A stretch of DNA of 64,000 nucleotides. Source: Halopseudomonas xinjiangensis (GTDB lineage Bacteria; Pseudomonadota; Gammaproteobacteria; Pseudomonadales; Pseudomonadaceae). Both the position numbers and the translations under genes were made by a program. Positions 17,492 to 27,255 of this stretch are shown here, in pieces. Below the pieces are notes generated by a model. The model had not been told where the DNA came from and ran no database searches. It saw only the letters and a list, made by a program, of their open reading frames with translations. Where the stretch lies: assembly GCF_900104945.1 (NCBI RefSeq), contig NZ_LT629736.1, forward strand, positions 1,984,001-2,048,000. Reading direction: 5' to 3'. Every line of letters begins with the position of its first letter. Position 1 is the first letter of the stretch.

Positions 17492-20272
17492 TCAGAGTTG
17501 CTCCTGGTCCTGATCATCGGCCGCAGGCGCATCGTCGCCCGCGTCGATCATGCCTTCATCGTCAAGTGCCGGCGCGCCTTCATCCAGCTCGCCAACCACT
17601 TCGATCACATCGCCCTCTTCAAGCTCGGACGGCTCCTGCACACGCTCAAGCCCAACCAGCTTCTCGCTGGGAGCCAGCTTGATCAGCGTGACGCCCTGCG
17701 TGTTTCGACCCATCACGCGGACCTCGGATACCCGGGTCCGGACCAGGGTCCCTTGATCGGAGATCAACATGATCTCTTCGTTCTCGAGGACCTGCGCTGC
17801 GCCGACCAGGTTGCCGTTACGCTCGTTGGTCATGACCGCGATGATGCCCTGGGTACCGCGGTTTTTCTTGGTGAACTCTTCCAATGGTGTGCGCTTGCCG
17901 AAGCCACGCTCGGTAGCCAGCAGGATCTCGCCCTGGTCGGCGACGATCAGCGACACCACCCGAGCCTCTTCAGCCAGGCGGATACCGCGCACGCCCGCGG
18001 CGGTACGACCCATGGAACGCACCTTCGCCTCGTCGAAGCGAGCCGCCTTGCCGTTGGATGCGAACAGCAGTACATCGCTGTTACCGTCGGTGAGTGCGAC
18101 CTTGACCAACTCGTCACCATCGCTCAAGCGGATGGCGATCTTGCCCTTCTGCAGCTGGAACGCGAATTCCTTGAGCGGGGTCTTCTTCACCGTGCCGCAG
18201 GCAGTCGCCATGAACACGAACGGGCCTCGGGTCTTCTCGATCGGCGCGACGGTGTCATCAGCCTCTTCGCCTTCTACTTCAAGCACGACGGATGCGGCGT
18301 CGGTTTCGTCTCCGGCGGTACCTTCTTCTTCGGCCTGCTTGATCAGAGCGTCAATATCGACCGGCAGCATGGTCGTGATCCGCTCGCCTTCCGAAAGCGG
18401 CAACAGGTTGACCAGCGGTCGGCCGCGGGCGGTGCGCGAGGCTTCCGGAATCTCGTACGTCTTCAGCCAGTACACCTTACCCTTGCTGGAGAACAGCAGC
18501 AGCGTGGTGTGGCTGTTGGCAACCAGCAGGTGCGAAACGTAATCCTCGTCCTTGACGCCGGTTGCAGCCTTGCCTCGACCGCCGCGGCGCTGGGCCTGAT
18601 AGTCGGCCAGGCGCTGGCTCTTGGCATAGCCGCCGTGAGAAATAGTGACAACGCGATCTTCTTCGGTGATCAAGTCAGCCAGAGTCAGATCGAGGCGTGA
18701 AGCGACAATTTCGGTACGACGTGCATCGCCATAATTGTTCCGGATCAACTCGAGCTCTTCGACGATCACTTCCATCAGCCGTTCCTGGCTGTTGAGGATG
18801 CGCAGCAGCTCGCCGATCTGAACCAGAATCTCTTGGTATTCGGTCAGTAGCTTTTCGTGCTCCAGACCGGTCAGGCGATGCAGACGCAGCTCAAGGATGG
18901 CCTGGGCCTGCTCGGGAGACAGGTAATACTTGCCTTCGCGCAGGCCGAACTGCTCATCCAGCCCGTCCGGACGGCAGGATTCGGCACCAGCGCGCTCGAC
19001 CATCTCGACCACCGCACCCGGCTCCCAGGCGTGGGCGATCAGCCGTTCCTTGGCTTCGGCGGGAGTGGGCGACTGCTTGATCAGCTCGATCACCGGATCA
19101 ATATTCGACAGCGCGACCGCCTGACCTTCCAGGATATGGCCACGTTCGCGCGCCTTGCGCAGCTCGTAAACGGTACGACGCGTGACGACTTCGCGACGAT
19201 GACGGATGAAAGCGTCGAGCAGTTCTTTCAGATTGAGAATCTTCGGCTGACCGTCAAGCAGCCCGACGATATTGATGCCGAACACGTTCTGCATCTGCGT
19301 CTGGGCGTACAGGTTGTTCAGCACCACCTCGGCCACTTCGCCGCGGCGCAGCTCGATCACGACCCGCATGCCGTCCTTGTCGGACTCGTCACGCAATTCG
19401 CTGATGCCTTCGAGCTTCTTCTCCTTGACCAGCTCGGCGATCTTTTCGATCAGGCGCGCCTTGTTCAGCTGGTAAGGCAGTTCGCTGATGATGATCTGCT
19501 GACGGCCGCCGACTTTGTCGATGTCTTCGATGGCACAGCGGGCGCGGACATAAATACGGCCGCGACCGGTCTTGTACGCCTCGACGATGCCTGCACGGCC
19601 GTTGATGATGCCCGCGGTGGGGAAATCCGGGCCGGGGATATGTTCCATCAGTTCGTCGATGGTCATGTCCGGATTCTTGATCAGCGCCAGACAGCCACTG
19701 ATGACCTCGGTCAGATTGTGCGGCGGAATGTTCGTCGCCATACCCACGGCGATACCGCTGGAACCGTTGATCAGCAGGTTCGGGACCTTGGTCGGCAGTA
19801 CCGCAGGAATCTGCTCGGTGCCGTCGTAGTTGGGCACCCAGTCGACCGTTTCCTTGTCCAGATCGGCAAGCAGCTCATGGGCGAGCTTGGTCATGCGAAT
19901 TTCGGTGTAACGCATCGCTGCGGCGTTATCACCATCGACCGAACCGAAGTTGCCCTGACCATCTACCAGCAGATAACGCAGGGAGAAGGGCTGGGCCATG
20001 CGCACGATGGTGTCATACACCGCCGAGTCGCCGTGGGGGTGATACTTACCGATCACGTCGCCGACGACACGGGCCGACTTCTTGTACGGCTTGTTCCAGT
20101 CGTTGTTCAACTCGCTCATGGCGAACAGGACGCGACGGTGAACCGGCTTCAGGCCGTCACGCACATCCGGCAGCGCGCGCCCGACGATGACGCTCATGGC
20201 GTAGTCGAGGTACGACTGCTTCAGTTCATCTTCGATATTGACTGGAAGGATTTCTTTGGCCAGTTCACCCAT
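17492..20272 (-). CDS. gyrA: DNA gyrase subunit A
   Basis: 926 residues. The catalytic tyrosine is in [10 protein letters not shown] near residue 122. The quinolone-resistance region reads [15 protein letters not shown], with serine and aspartate at the positions matching E. coli 83 and 87, so no classic resistance change is seen. The GyrA box QRRGGRGK (about 560) opens the C-terminal beta-pinwheel. An acidic insert (about 665-705) and a long acidic tail are present, as in other pseudomonad GyrA. Gyrase introduces negative supercoils with GyrB, which is not encoded here. Confidence 0.98.
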   Translation of the reverse strand: MGELAKEILPVNIEDELKQSYLDYAMSVIVGRALPDVRDGLKPVHRRVLFAMSELNNDWNKPYKKSARVVGDVIGKYHPHGDSAVYDTIVRMAQPFSLRYLLVDGQGNFGSVDGDNAAAMRYTEIRMTKLAHELLADLDKETVDWVPNYDGTEQIPAVLPTKVPNLLINGSSGIAVGMATNIPPHNLTEVISGCLALIKNPDMTIDELMEHIPGPDFPTAGIINGRAGIVEAYKTGRGRIYVRARCAIEDIDKVGGRQQIIISELPYQLNKARLIEKIAELVKEKKLEGISELRDESDKDGMRVVIELRRGEVAEVVLNNLYAQTQMQNVFGINIVGLLDGQPKILNLKELLDAFIRHRREVVTRRTVYELRKARERGHILEGQAVALSNIDPVIELIKQSPTPAEAKERLIAHAWEPGAVVEMVERAGAESCRPDGLDEQFGLREGKYYLSPEQAQAILELRLHRLTGLEHEKLLTEYQEILVQIGELLRILNSQERLMEVIVEELELIRNNYGDARRTEIVASRLDLTLADLITEEDRVVTISHGGYAKSQRLADYQAQRRGGRGKAATGVKDEDYVSHLLVANSHTTLLLFSSKGKVYWLKTYEIPEASRTARGRPLVNLLPLSEGERITTMLPVDIDALIKQAEEEGTAGDETDAASVVLEVEGEEADDTVAPIEKTRGPFVFMATACGTVKKTPLKEFAFQLQKGKIAIRLSDGDELVKVALTDGNSDVLLFASNGKAARFDEAKVRSMGRTAAGVRGIRLAEEARVVSLIVADQGEILLATERGFGKRTPLEEFTKKNRGTQGIIAVMTNERNGNLVGAAQVLENEEIMLISDQGTLVRTRVSEVRVMGRNTQGVTLIKLAPSEKLVGLERVQEPSELEEGDVIEVVGELDEGAPALDDEGMIDAGDDAPAADDQDQEQL

Positions 20273-20335
20273 GAAACGGCATTCCTTTTATTGTCGGCAA
20301 CCTGACGCTGCCCATAGCGATTGTGCGGCGCATGC

Positions 20336-20353
20336 GACCCCTCGGGAGGGGTC
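20336..20353. promoter_or_regulatory. GC-rich inverted repeat in the gyrA upstream region
   Basis: GACCCCTC and GAGGGGTC (8-bp arms, GG centre) lie 64 bp upstream of the gyrA start. On the minus strand a TTGACC (20354-20359) directly abuts it, so the repeat would occupy the -35 to -10 spacer of one possible gyrA promoter. There is no T-run, so it is unlikely to be a terminator for mtnA. Function is inferred. Confidence 0.4.
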
Positions 20354-20455
20354 CGGTCAAAGCGGGAAATGATACCACACAGAGTGCCGCGGAGGGAGCC
20401 GCATGACAGGTGGAAGCGTAGCTCCCGCGGCACCGGAAACGCCCGCAGGATGCGC

Positions 20456-21535
20456 TCAGTGGAGGTGCCGATGACTCATCAGATCGGCAATCTTGCCCGC
20501 GTCGGGCCGCTCGACGACGCCCTTCTCGGTGACGATGGCGTCCACCAGGTCAGCCGGCGTGACATCGAAGCCGCAATTGAACGCCGGCACGCCCGCATCC
20601 AGACGTCGATTACCGACGATCAGCAGTTCGTCTGGATCGCCCTCTTCGAGCGGTGCATCGTCACCTACCTCGAGGGCCAGGTCGATGGTGGAGCTCGGCG
20701 CCACGACCATGAAGCGCAATCCATGATGCATGGCGAGAATCGAGAGCGCGTAGGTACCCATCCGCGAAATAACGTCGCCGTTGGCGGCAATGCGCTCGGC
20801 TCCGACGATGACCCAGGTGATGTCCATGGTCTTCATCAGATGCCCTGCGGCGGAATCGACGTTGAGTACCGCCGGGATACCTTCCCGAGCGAGCTCCCAC
20901 GCAGTCAGGCGCGCGCCCTGCAGCCCCGGGCGGGTCTCGTCGATATAGACACGCTCCACCAGTCCGGCGTCATGGGCTGCCCGCACGACGCCGAGCGCCG
21001 TGCCGTAACCGCTGGAAGCGAGGGCACCAGCGTTGCAGTGGGTCAGCAAGCGTTGCCGCGTCTTGTGATGTCGACGGATCAGCTGCATGCCCAGCTTGCC
21101 CATGGTGCGGTTGGCTTCCAGGTCACTCTCGTGGATGGATATCGCCGCCCGGGCCAGTTCCTCGACCACATCCGCGCCAGCCTGCAGACGCTGCAAGCGC
21201 TCACGCATCATGCGCAGCGCCCAGGCAAGATTCATCGCCGTCGGACGGGTCGCTTCGAGCAGGGCGAAATCCGCCTCGAGCGCCTTGACCCAGTCATCTG
21301 ACTGGCCCAGACGCCGAGCCGAAAGCGCAATGCCGTAGGCTGCCGAGATACCAATCGCCGGCGCGCCGTGCACAGCCATGCTGCGGATCGCCTGGGCGAC
21401 CTCGCCAGCGTCGGAGCAGTCGATATAGCTTTCCTCACCCGGGAGCAGACGTTGATCGAGCAGGCGCAGACTGTCGCCACGCCATTCGATGGCCCGTACC
21501 TGAGGTTCCGCGACGGGCTGTTGTTGAGGCTGCAT
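20456..21535 (-). CDS. mtnA: S-methyl-5-thioribose-1-phosphate isomerase
   Basis: 359 residues from the ATG at 21535 ([11 protein letters not shown]), which has a GGAG site. An upstream in-frame start is rejected. Motifs include GAPAIG near 51, the catalytic-cysteine region [18 protein letters not shown] near 160, and [15 protein letters not shown] near 196. It isomerises MTR-1-P to MTRu-1-P in methionine salvage. The divergent neighbour mtaD acts earlier in the same pathway. Confidence 0.96.
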   Translation of the reverse strand: MQPQQQPVAEPQVRAIEWRGDSLRLLDQRLLPGEESYIDCSDAGEVAQAIRSMAVHGAPAIGISAAYGIALSARRLGQSDDWVKALEADFALLEATRPTAMNLAWALRMMRERLQRLQAGADVVEELARAAISIHESDLEANRTMGKLGMQLIRRHHKTRQRLLTHCNAGALASSGYGTALGVVRAAHDAGLVERVYIDETRPGLQGARLTAWELAREGIPAVLNVDSAAGHLMKTMDITWVIVGAERIAANGDVISRMGTYALSILAMHHGLRFMVVAPSSTIDLALEVGDDAPLEEGDPDELLIVGNRRLDAGVPAFNCGFDVTPADLVDAIVTEKGVVERPDAGKIADLMSHRHLH

Positions 21536-21634
21536 ACCGAACTCCAAAAGCAAACCGCCAGTATACCGATCCTGACCGCCGCCGTAATGAAATGTCACTG
21601 CATGCCAGCTGGGCCGGGGTTATACTGGCCGGCT

Positions 21635-22996
21635 ATGAAACAGAGCGAATTGCCGATGACACCGCTACCCGACCGGATCGATCTGCTGATCGAGGCACGC
21701 TGGATCGTGCCAGTCGTGCCTTCCGGAATCATCCTTGAAGACCATTGCCTGGCGATCCATCAGGGTCGCATCGTAGCGCTGCTCAGCCAAGCCAACGCCG
21801 CTGACGTCCAAGCGCGCGAACGCGTGCAGCTGGGCGAGCAGGTACTGATCCCCGGTTTGGTAAACGCGCATACCCATGCCGCCATGTCGCTGTTTCGTGG
21901 TCTGGCTGATGATCTGCCGCTGATGAGCTGGCTGAACGACCATATCTGGCCAGCCGAAGCGCGTTGGGTAAATGAAGCATTCGTGCGCTGCGGCACGTCA
22001 CTGGCGATTGCCGAGATGCTGCGCGGCGGGACGACCTGCTTCGCGGATATGTACTTCTATCCGGAAGTGACCGCGCGCGTGGCCATGGAATCCGGCATCC
22101 GCGCCCAGGTGGCTTTCCCGATCATCGACAACCCCATTCCCGGAGCGAAGGACAGCGCCGAAGCGATCAGTAAAGGGCTGCGGTTGCACGACGAGGTAAA
22201 ACACAACCCCTTGGTACAGGTGGCCTTCGGACCGCATGCGCCTTATACCGTCGGCGACGAGGTTCTCAACCGCATCCGTACTCTGGCCGACGAGCTGGAT
22301 CTGCCGATTCAGATGCACATCCATGAGACGGCCTTCGAGGTCGAAGAAGCAGTTCGCCAGACTGGGCTGCGGCCGTTGCAGCGTCTAGACCAGCTCAATC
22401 TGGTTACGCCGCGCCTGCAAGCGGTCCACATGACCCAGGTCAACGATCTCGATCGGACCATGCTGGGAGAATTGGGCGTTAGCGTGATTCATTGCCCGGA
22501 GTCTAACCTGAAACTCGGCAGCGGCTTCTGTCCCGTGCAGGATTTGCTGGACGCCGGCGTGAACGTCGCCCTCGGCACCGATGGCGCAGCCAGCAACAAT
22601 GATCTGGACATGTTTGGAGAAATGCGTACCGCGGCGTTACTCGCCAAAGGCCTCACCGGCAAGCCTACCGCGGTGGATGCCCACACCGCGCTGCACATGG
22701 CTACGCTGGGCGGAGCTCGCGCTCTGTGTCTGGGCGACGAAATCGGTTCACTGGAGCCGGGAAAGTCGGCCGATCTAGTGGCGGTCGACTTGTCTGGCGT
22801 CGCTCAACAACCGGTGTACAACCCGCTATCGCAGATTCTCTACAGCACCTCGGCAGCTCAGGTGTCACATGTATGGGTGGCCGGCAAGGCCAGGGTCAGG
22901 AACAGTCAACTGCTCGGCATGGATTTGCCGGGCATTCTCGCCGAGGCCCGCGCATGGGCGCGAGACATCAAGCAAGGGGATCAGCATGACGATTAA
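21635..22996 (+). CDS. mtaD: 5-methylthioadenosine/S-adenosylhomocysteine deaminase (TRZ/ATZ family)
   Basis: 453 residues from 21635. An ATG at 21656 is an equally possible start, since neither has a strong ribosome site. Amidohydrolase metal ligands are clear: [34 protein letters not shown] and [15 protein letters not shown]. Established knowledge: P. aeruginosa PA3170, in the same gene position, deaminates methylthioadenosine to methylthioinosine. A phosphorylase then yields MTR-1-P, the substrate of MtnA, which is encoded divergently here. It overlaps ubiG by 11 bp. Confidence 0.92.
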   Translation: MKQSELPMTPLPDRIDLLIEARWIVPVVPSGIILEDHCLAIHQGRIVALLSQANAADVQARERVQLGEQVLIPGLVNAHTHAAMSLFRGLADDLPLMSWLNDHIWPAEARWVNEAFVRCGTSLAIAEMLRGGTTCFADMYFYPEVTARVAMESGIRAQVAFPIIDNPIPGAKDSAEAISKGLRLHDEVKHNPLVQVAFGPHAPYTVGDEVLNRIRTLADELDLPIQMHIHETAFEVEEAVRQTGLRPLQRLDQLNLVTPRLQAVHMTQVNDLDRTMLGELGVSVIHCPESNLKLGSGFCPVQDLLDAGVNVALGTDGAASNNDLDMFGEMRTAALLAKGLTGKPTAVDAHTALHMATLGGARALCLGDEIGSLEPGKSADLVAVDLSGVAQQPVYNPLSQILYSTSAAQVSHVWVAGKARVRNSQLLGMDLPGILAEARAWARDIKQGDQHDD

Positions 22997-23687
22997 CGTC
23001 GACCGGGCGGAGATAGCCAAGTTCGAGGCATTGGCCAGCCGCTGGTGGGACCGCAACAGCGAATTCAAACCGTTGCACGAGATCAACCCTCTACGCACGA
23101 ACTGGATCGACCAGCGTGCCCCTCTGGCCGGCAAGGAGGTCCTGGACATCGGCTGTGGCGGCGGCATTCTGGCCGAAGCGATGGCACTGCGTGGCGCAAA
23201 GGTTACCGGGATAGACATGGGCGAAGCGCCGCTTGCGGTCGCCCGGCTGCATCAGCTGGAATCCGGAGTTGACGTCGAATACATACAGACTACCGCCGAA
23301 GCCTTTGCCGCCCTGCATCCTGCGCGATATGACGTGGTCACCTGCCTGGAAATGCTCGAGCATGTTCCCGATCCCTCATCGGTCATCGCTGCCTGCGCCA
23401 AGCTGGTCAAACCGGGCGGACACGTCTTCTTCTCCACGATCAACCGCAATCCCAAGGCGTTTCTCTTCGCCATCGTCGGTGCCGAATATGTCCTGCGCAT
23501 GCTACCGCGCGGCACCCACGAGTTCGCCAAATTCATCCGCCCGGCCGAACTCGGCGCCTGGAGTCGTGATGCAGGCCTGGCACTGCAGGACGTCACGGGA
23601 CTGACGTACAACCCGCTGACCCGTCAGTACAAGCTGGGCCCCGACGTGGACGTGAACTACATGATCCACTGCCAGCGCGGAGCCTGA
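22986..23687 (+). CDS. ubiG: Ubiquinone biosynthesis O-methyltransferase
   Basis: 233 residues from the ATG at 22986 ([20 protein letters not shown]), preceded by AAGGGGATC. The SAM-binding motif is [16 protein letters not shown] (about 51-66), and later [16 protein letters not shown] and [12 protein letters not shown] are typical UbiG signatures. It performs both O-methylations in ubiquinone synthesis. It overlaps mtaD, and mupP starts 2 bp after its stop. Confidence 0.97.
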   Translation: MTINVDRAEIAKFEALASRWWDRNSEFKPLHEINPLRTNWIDQRAPLAGKEVLDIGCGGGILAEAMALRGAKVTGIDMGEAPLAVARLHQLESGVDVEYIQTTAEAFAALHPARYDVVTCLEMLEHVPDPSSVIAACAKLVKPGGHVFFSTINRNPKAFLFAIVGAEYVLRMLPRGTHEFAKFIRPAELGAWSRDAGLALQDVTGLTYNPLTRQYKLGPDVDVNYMIHCQRGA

Positions 23688-23689
23688 GC

Positions 23690-24358
23690 ATGCTGACAAG
23701 CGTCCTGTTTGACCTGGACGGCACCCTGCTCGACACCGCTGGCGATTTCATGGAAATCATCCAGGCGATGCGTGCCGACCGCGGCCTCGCTGCAGTCGAC
23801 CCTGACCGTGTCAGGCCGACCGTCTCCAACGGCTCGGTCGGCATGATCTGCGCAGCATTCGATATGCGCCCGGACCAGCCTGGTTTCGACGAACTGCGCG
23901 AGGATTTTCTCGCTCGTTATGATCAGCACCTGGCAGTGTTCACCCGGCCTTTTCCCGGCATCTCGCCCTTGCTCGACTGGCTTGACGAGCAACAGCTGCC
24001 CTGGGGCGTGGTCACCAACAAGCTCAGCCGATTCAGCATTCCATTGATGGAAGCAATGGAACTCGCCGGCCGTTGCCGGAGCCTGGTCTGCCCTGACCAG
24101 GTGACGCACAGCAAACCTCATCCCGAGCCGCTGTTGAAAGCCTGTTCGGACATGGGAGTCGAGCCGCGTCATTCCGTATTCGTCGGCGATCACCTGCGTG
24201 ATATCCAGGCCGGACGAAGCGCCGGAATGGCCACCGTCGCAGCTCTCTACGGTTATCTGCCCGTTGGAGATGATCCGGCGACCTGGGAGGCAACTCACAG
24301 CATCAACACCGCCACCGACCTGCGTCCGTGGCTTGAACAGCGTATCCAGGAGAAGTGA
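23690..24358 (+). CDS. mupP: N-acetylmuramic acid 6-phosphate phosphatase (HAD family)
   Basis: 222 residues. HAD motif I is LFDLDGTLLDT (about 6-16), motif II VVTNK (about 105), motif III Lys in HSKPHPEP, and motif IV VGDHLRDIQAG. Such proteins are often labelled phosphoglycolate phosphatase. However, the gene next to ubiG in Pseudomonas (PA3172, P. putida PP_1764) was shown to be MupP, which feeds the AmgK/MurU cell-wall recycling route that bypasses de novo UDP-MurNAc synthesis. Assignment here rests on position and similarity. Confidence 0.85.
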   Translation: MLTSVLFDLDGTLLDTAGDFMEIIQAMRADRGLAAVDPDRVRPTVSNGSVGMICAAFDMRPDQPGFDELREDFLARYDQHLAVFTRPFPGISPLLDWLDEQQLPWGVVTNKLSRFSIPLMEAMELAGRCRSLVCPDQVTHSKPHPEPLLKACSDMGVEPRHSVFVGDHLRDIQAGRSAGMATVAALYGYLPVGDDPATWEATHSINTATDLRPWLEQRIQEK

Positions 24359-24361
24359 CCG

Positions 24362-25114
24362 ATGTTCGAATACTCAGCGTCCGCTGATCTGCTCCAGGGT
24401 CGGGTGATCCTGATAACCGGCGCCGGAGACGGCATTGGCCGGGCCTGCGCGCTGAGCTGCGCGGCTCACGGCGCTACCGTCGTGCTACTCGGCAAGACGC
24501 TGGCGAAGCTGGAGGAAGTGTACGATCAGATCGAGGCCGCCGGACATCCGCAACCGGCGATCTGTCCGCTTAACCTCGAGACCGCCGTGGAGAAGGATTA
24601 CGACGATCTGGCCGATCAGCTGTTCGATACCTTCGGCAAGCTGGACGGGCTGGTCCACAACGCCGCCCTGCTCGGCCCGCGCACGCTGCTCGACAGCGTC
24701 AAGACCGGGGCTTGGCTGCAACTGATGCAGGTCAACGTGAATGCGCCTTTCATGCTGACCAAGGCCATGATGCCGCTGCTGCGCGCCGCGCCCGAGGCAT
24801 CCATCGTGTGCGCTTCCTCAAGTGTCGGTCGCAAGGGACGCGCCTATTGGGGCCCCTACGCGGTGAGCAAGTTCGCACTGGAAGGGTTCATGCAGGTGCT
24901 GGCCGATGAGCAGGACGGCACCAGCGCCATTCGCGTCAACAGCGTCAACCCCGGTGCGACGCGTACTGCGATGCGAGCCAAGGCCTACCCCGGCGAGCCG
25001 CCGGAAAAGAATCCCGAGCCGCAGGCAATCATGCCTGTGTTCCTCTACTTGCTCGGCCCCGACAGCGAACGGGTAAACGGCCAGGCACTCGACGCGCAGC
25101 AGGGCTGTCCATAA
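24362..25114 (+). CDS. YciK-family short-chain dehydrogenase/reductase
   Basis: 250 residues with TGAGDGIGRACAL near residue 21, HNAALLG in place of NNAG, the catalytic Ser in CASSSVGRKGRAYWG and YAVSK near residue 164. This is the YciK type that often accompanies ubiG-gph. Its substrate is not known. It starts 3 bp after mupP and probably ends the mtaD-ubiG-mupP operon, because a large hairpin follows. Confidence 0.9.
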   Translation: MFEYSASADLLQGRVILITGAGDGIGRACALSCAAHGATVVLLGKTLAKLEEVYDQIEAAGHPQPAICPLNLETAVEKDYDDLADQLFDTFGKLDGLVHNAALLGPRTLLDSVKTGAWLQLMQVNVNAPFMLTKAMMPLLRAAPEASIVCASSSVGRKGRAYWGPYAVSKFALEGFMQVLADEQDGTSAIRVNSVNPGATRTAMRAKAYPGEPPEKNPEPQAIMPVFLYLLGPDSERVNGQALDAQQGCP

Positions 25115-25151
25115 TCTGACGGGCTTCCCCTCAGCGTTTTCCCCACACCCC

Positions 25152-25181
25152 CGCTGGGCGGCAATTTTTTGCCGCCCAGCG
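25152..25181. terminator. Strong hairpin with U-rich loop after the YciK-type gene
   Basis: CGCTGGGCGGCAA (25152-25164) and TTGCCGCCCAGCG (25169-25181) form a perfect 13-bp stem around TTTT. No T-run follows the stem, so it is not a canonical terminator. It could end mtaD operon transcription or protect its 3' end. It lies 114 bp before the diguanylate cyclase start. Confidence 0.6.
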
Positions 25182-25294
25182 CCGGCCCGGCCTTCCGATC
25201 CACGCCAAATCCTTGATTTATATGACGCACCAAGTGATGGCACATAACATGCATTAGCTTGGGTATTCGCTGCTTCACGTCAAGGATATCCGTG

Positions 25295-26224
25295 ATGTCA
25301 TCCACCCACGGCAACACTATCGACTTTGATTCTGCCAAGCTCAAACTGAGCCAGGGCACTACCAGGTCAGCTCCGGCCAAACCCGCCGCGGGTCGGCCGA
25401 CGCCGGTTGCCGCCGTATTACAACGGCTCTCGCACCTGTTGCAGACCAGCTTGGAGCTGGAGCGCGTACTCGAAATGTTCTTTCAGGAACTCGCGCATAA
25501 TCTGGCTGTGGATGGCATGGAATACCGCAACGACGGCAGACGTTTCCAGACGAAATTCGGCCAGAGCGCCACGCACCGATGCAGCTACCGCATCACCCAC
25601 GGCGGGGAATATCTGGGTGACTTGCAGTTCAGCCGGCAGAAACGTTTCAGCGAAGCGCAACTAGAGGCTCTGGAGACCTTCATCGGCAGCCTGCTCTACC
25701 CGCTGCGCAACGCGATTCTCTACCACGAAGCGGTCAGCAGCGCCCTCAATGATTCACTGACCAATACAGGGAACCGGCTGGCCTTCAATCAGGCGCTCGA
25801 CCGCGAGGTCCAGCTATCCATCCGACACCGCACCCCATTATCGCTGTTGGTGGTGGACATCGACCACTTCAAGCAGATCAACGACCGTTTCGGTCATGCC
25901 TACGGCGACGAAGCACTCAAGGCCATGGCGAGCTGTACGCACCATTGCCTGCGCTCGGTAGATAGTCTGTTTCGATTGGGCGGCGAAGAGTTCGTCGTAC
26001 TGTTGAACAATACCGACCTGACGGCAGCGCAGATTGTCGCCGAGCGTATCCGCCGGGCAATCGAGGAGATGCAGTTCGAGGTCGATGGCCAACCGATCAG
26101 CATGACCGTCAGCCTGGGCGCAGTGATGCGCCATCCGGAGGAAACCAGCCGCGACCTCATCGACCGCTGCGACAAGCTGATGTATCAGGCGAAGCAAGCC
26201 GGGCGAAATCAGGTGATGCTGTAG
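25295..26224 (+). CDS. Diguanylate cyclase (GGDEF)
   Basis: 309 residues from the ATG at 25295, with AAGGA eight bases upstream. A TTG start 12 codons earlier is less likely. There is no signal or membrane helix. Residues about 30-150 form an unassigned sensory region that could be GAF-like (inference). The GGDEF domain (about 150-308) has VVDIDHFKQINDRFGH and the active loop RLGGEEF. An RxxD inhibitory site (RSVD) lies five residues before GGEEF, so product inhibition is likely. It makes c-di-GMP. Position after the YciK-type gene matches the P. aeruginosa PA3177 region. Confidence 0.93.
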   Translation: MSSTHGNTIDFDSAKLKLSQGTTRSAPAKPAAGRPTPVAAVLQRLSHLLQTSLELERVLEMFFQELAHNLAVDGMEYRNDGRRFQTKFGQSATHRCSYRITHGGEYLGDLQFSRQKRFSEAQLEALETFIGSLLYPLRNAILYHEAVSSALNDSLTNTGNRLAFNQALDREVQLSIRHRTPLSLLVVDIDHFKQINDRFGHAYGDEALKAMASCTHHCLRSVDSLFRLGGEEFVVLLNNTDLTAAQIVAERIRRAIEEMQFEVDGQPISMTVSLGAVMRHPEETSRDLIDRCDKLMYQAKQAGRNQVML

Positions 26225-26233
26225 CGGTGAATA

Positions 26234-26260
26234 GAAAGGAGCCGGTAGCCGGCACCTTTC
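26234..26260. terminator. Hairpin between convergent diguanylate cyclase and rluB
   Basis: GAAAGG-A-GCCGG and CCGGC-A-CCTTTC form an 11-bp stem with one A-A mismatch and a TAG loop, ten bases after the cyclase stop and before the end of rluB. There is no long T-run on either side. It is probably a shared terminator. Confidence 0.55.
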
Positions 26261-26285
26261 TCGAACGGCTCGTTAGGCTGCCAGC

Positions 26286-27176
26286 TCAGCGGGGAGTAAG
26301 CGGCACCTTGGTACGCCGCACGGTCCGCGCCTGATGCATCGAGGGCTTACGAGCTTGCCGCTTGTGTTTTTCCTTGTCGTTGACGGTCATGACCGGCAGC
26401 GCGATCGGCTCGAGACCGACCTCGGCACTCAGCGTATCGATCTCGTTCTGCTTCATCTCACGATACCGACCGACCGGCACTTCCGCGCCAAGGAACACCG
26501 GCCCGAAGCGGACACGCTTGAGGCGGTTCACTCGTACGCCCTGCGACTCCCAGAGACGCCGTACTTCGCGATTGCGGCCTTCCATCAGGCACACGTGATA
26601 CCAGCGATTGATGCCTTCGCCGCCTGACGAGACGACATCGGTGAAGCGAGCAGGACCGTCGTCGAGCATGACGCCTTCCTTCAAACGCTCAAGCATTTCC
26701 TCATCGACTTCGCCCATCACCCGAACCGCGTATTCACGGTCCATCTGGTAGGAAGGATGCATAAGTCGATTGGCCAGCTCACCGTCGGTGGTGAAGAGCA
26801 ACAGACCGCTGGTATTGATATCCAGCCGGCCGATGTTGATCCAGCGCCCCTGCTTGAGACGCGGAAGCTGGGCGAACACTGTCGGGCGACCTTCAGGGTC
26901 GTCGCGTGTACAGACTTCGCCCTCGGGTTTGTTGTAGATCAGCACACGGCGGGTGACTTCACTGGCCAGATCGCGGCGCAGTGGACGACCGTCGACGCTG
27001 ACCTGATCGAGACTGTCTATGCGACAGCCGAGCGTTGCTGGCTCGCCGTTGACGCTGACGCGTCCAGCCTGAATCCAGGATTCGACTTCGCGGCGGGAGC
27101 CCAGCCCCATGCGGGCCAGCACTTTTTGAAGCTTTTCCCCGGTTACGGGAACCATTGATTCATCAGAGTCTGTCAT
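26286..27176 (-). CDS. rluB: 23S rRNA pseudouridine(2605) synthase
   Basis: 296 residues from the ATG at 27176 (MTDSDESMVPVTGEKLQKVL), with GGAGGT seven bases upstream. The frame stays open far upstream through scpB but is not the gene. An S4 RNA-binding domain (about 14-60: KLQKVLARMGLGSRREVE) precedes the RsuA/RluB catalytic domain with the catalytic Asp in GRLDINTSGLLLFTTDG. The C-terminus is a basic tail rich in Lys and Arg, common in RluB. It is the last gene of the rnm-yciO-trpS-scpAB-rluB series. Confidence 0.95.
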   Translation of the reverse strand: MTDSDESMVPVTGEKLQKVLARMGLGSRREVESWIQAGRVSVNGEPATLGCRIDSLDQVSVDGRPLRRDLASEVTRRVLIYNKPEGEVCTRDDPEGRPTVFAQLPRLKQGRWINIGRLDINTSGLLLFTTDGELANRLMHPSYQMDREYAVRVMGEVDEEMLERLKEGVMLDDGPARFTDVVSSGGEGINRWYHVCLMEGRNREVRRLWESQGVRVNRLKRVRFGPVFLGAEVPVGRYREMKQNEIDTLSAEVGLEPIALPVMTVNDKEKHKRQARKPSMHQARTVRRTKVPLTPR

Positions 27177-27255
27177 TGCAAGCACCTCCCGGCGTAATTG
27201 ATGTGGGACAGAGGGCGGCAGGATAGCACCGGCCCCGAACCAGCTCCAGCAGAGT

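Noticed and set aside
18857-20305. Long plus-strand frame opposite gyrA (482 codons), with another at 17300-18700
   Set aside because: Both lie fully inside gyrA in the opposite direction and show no motif or ribosome site.
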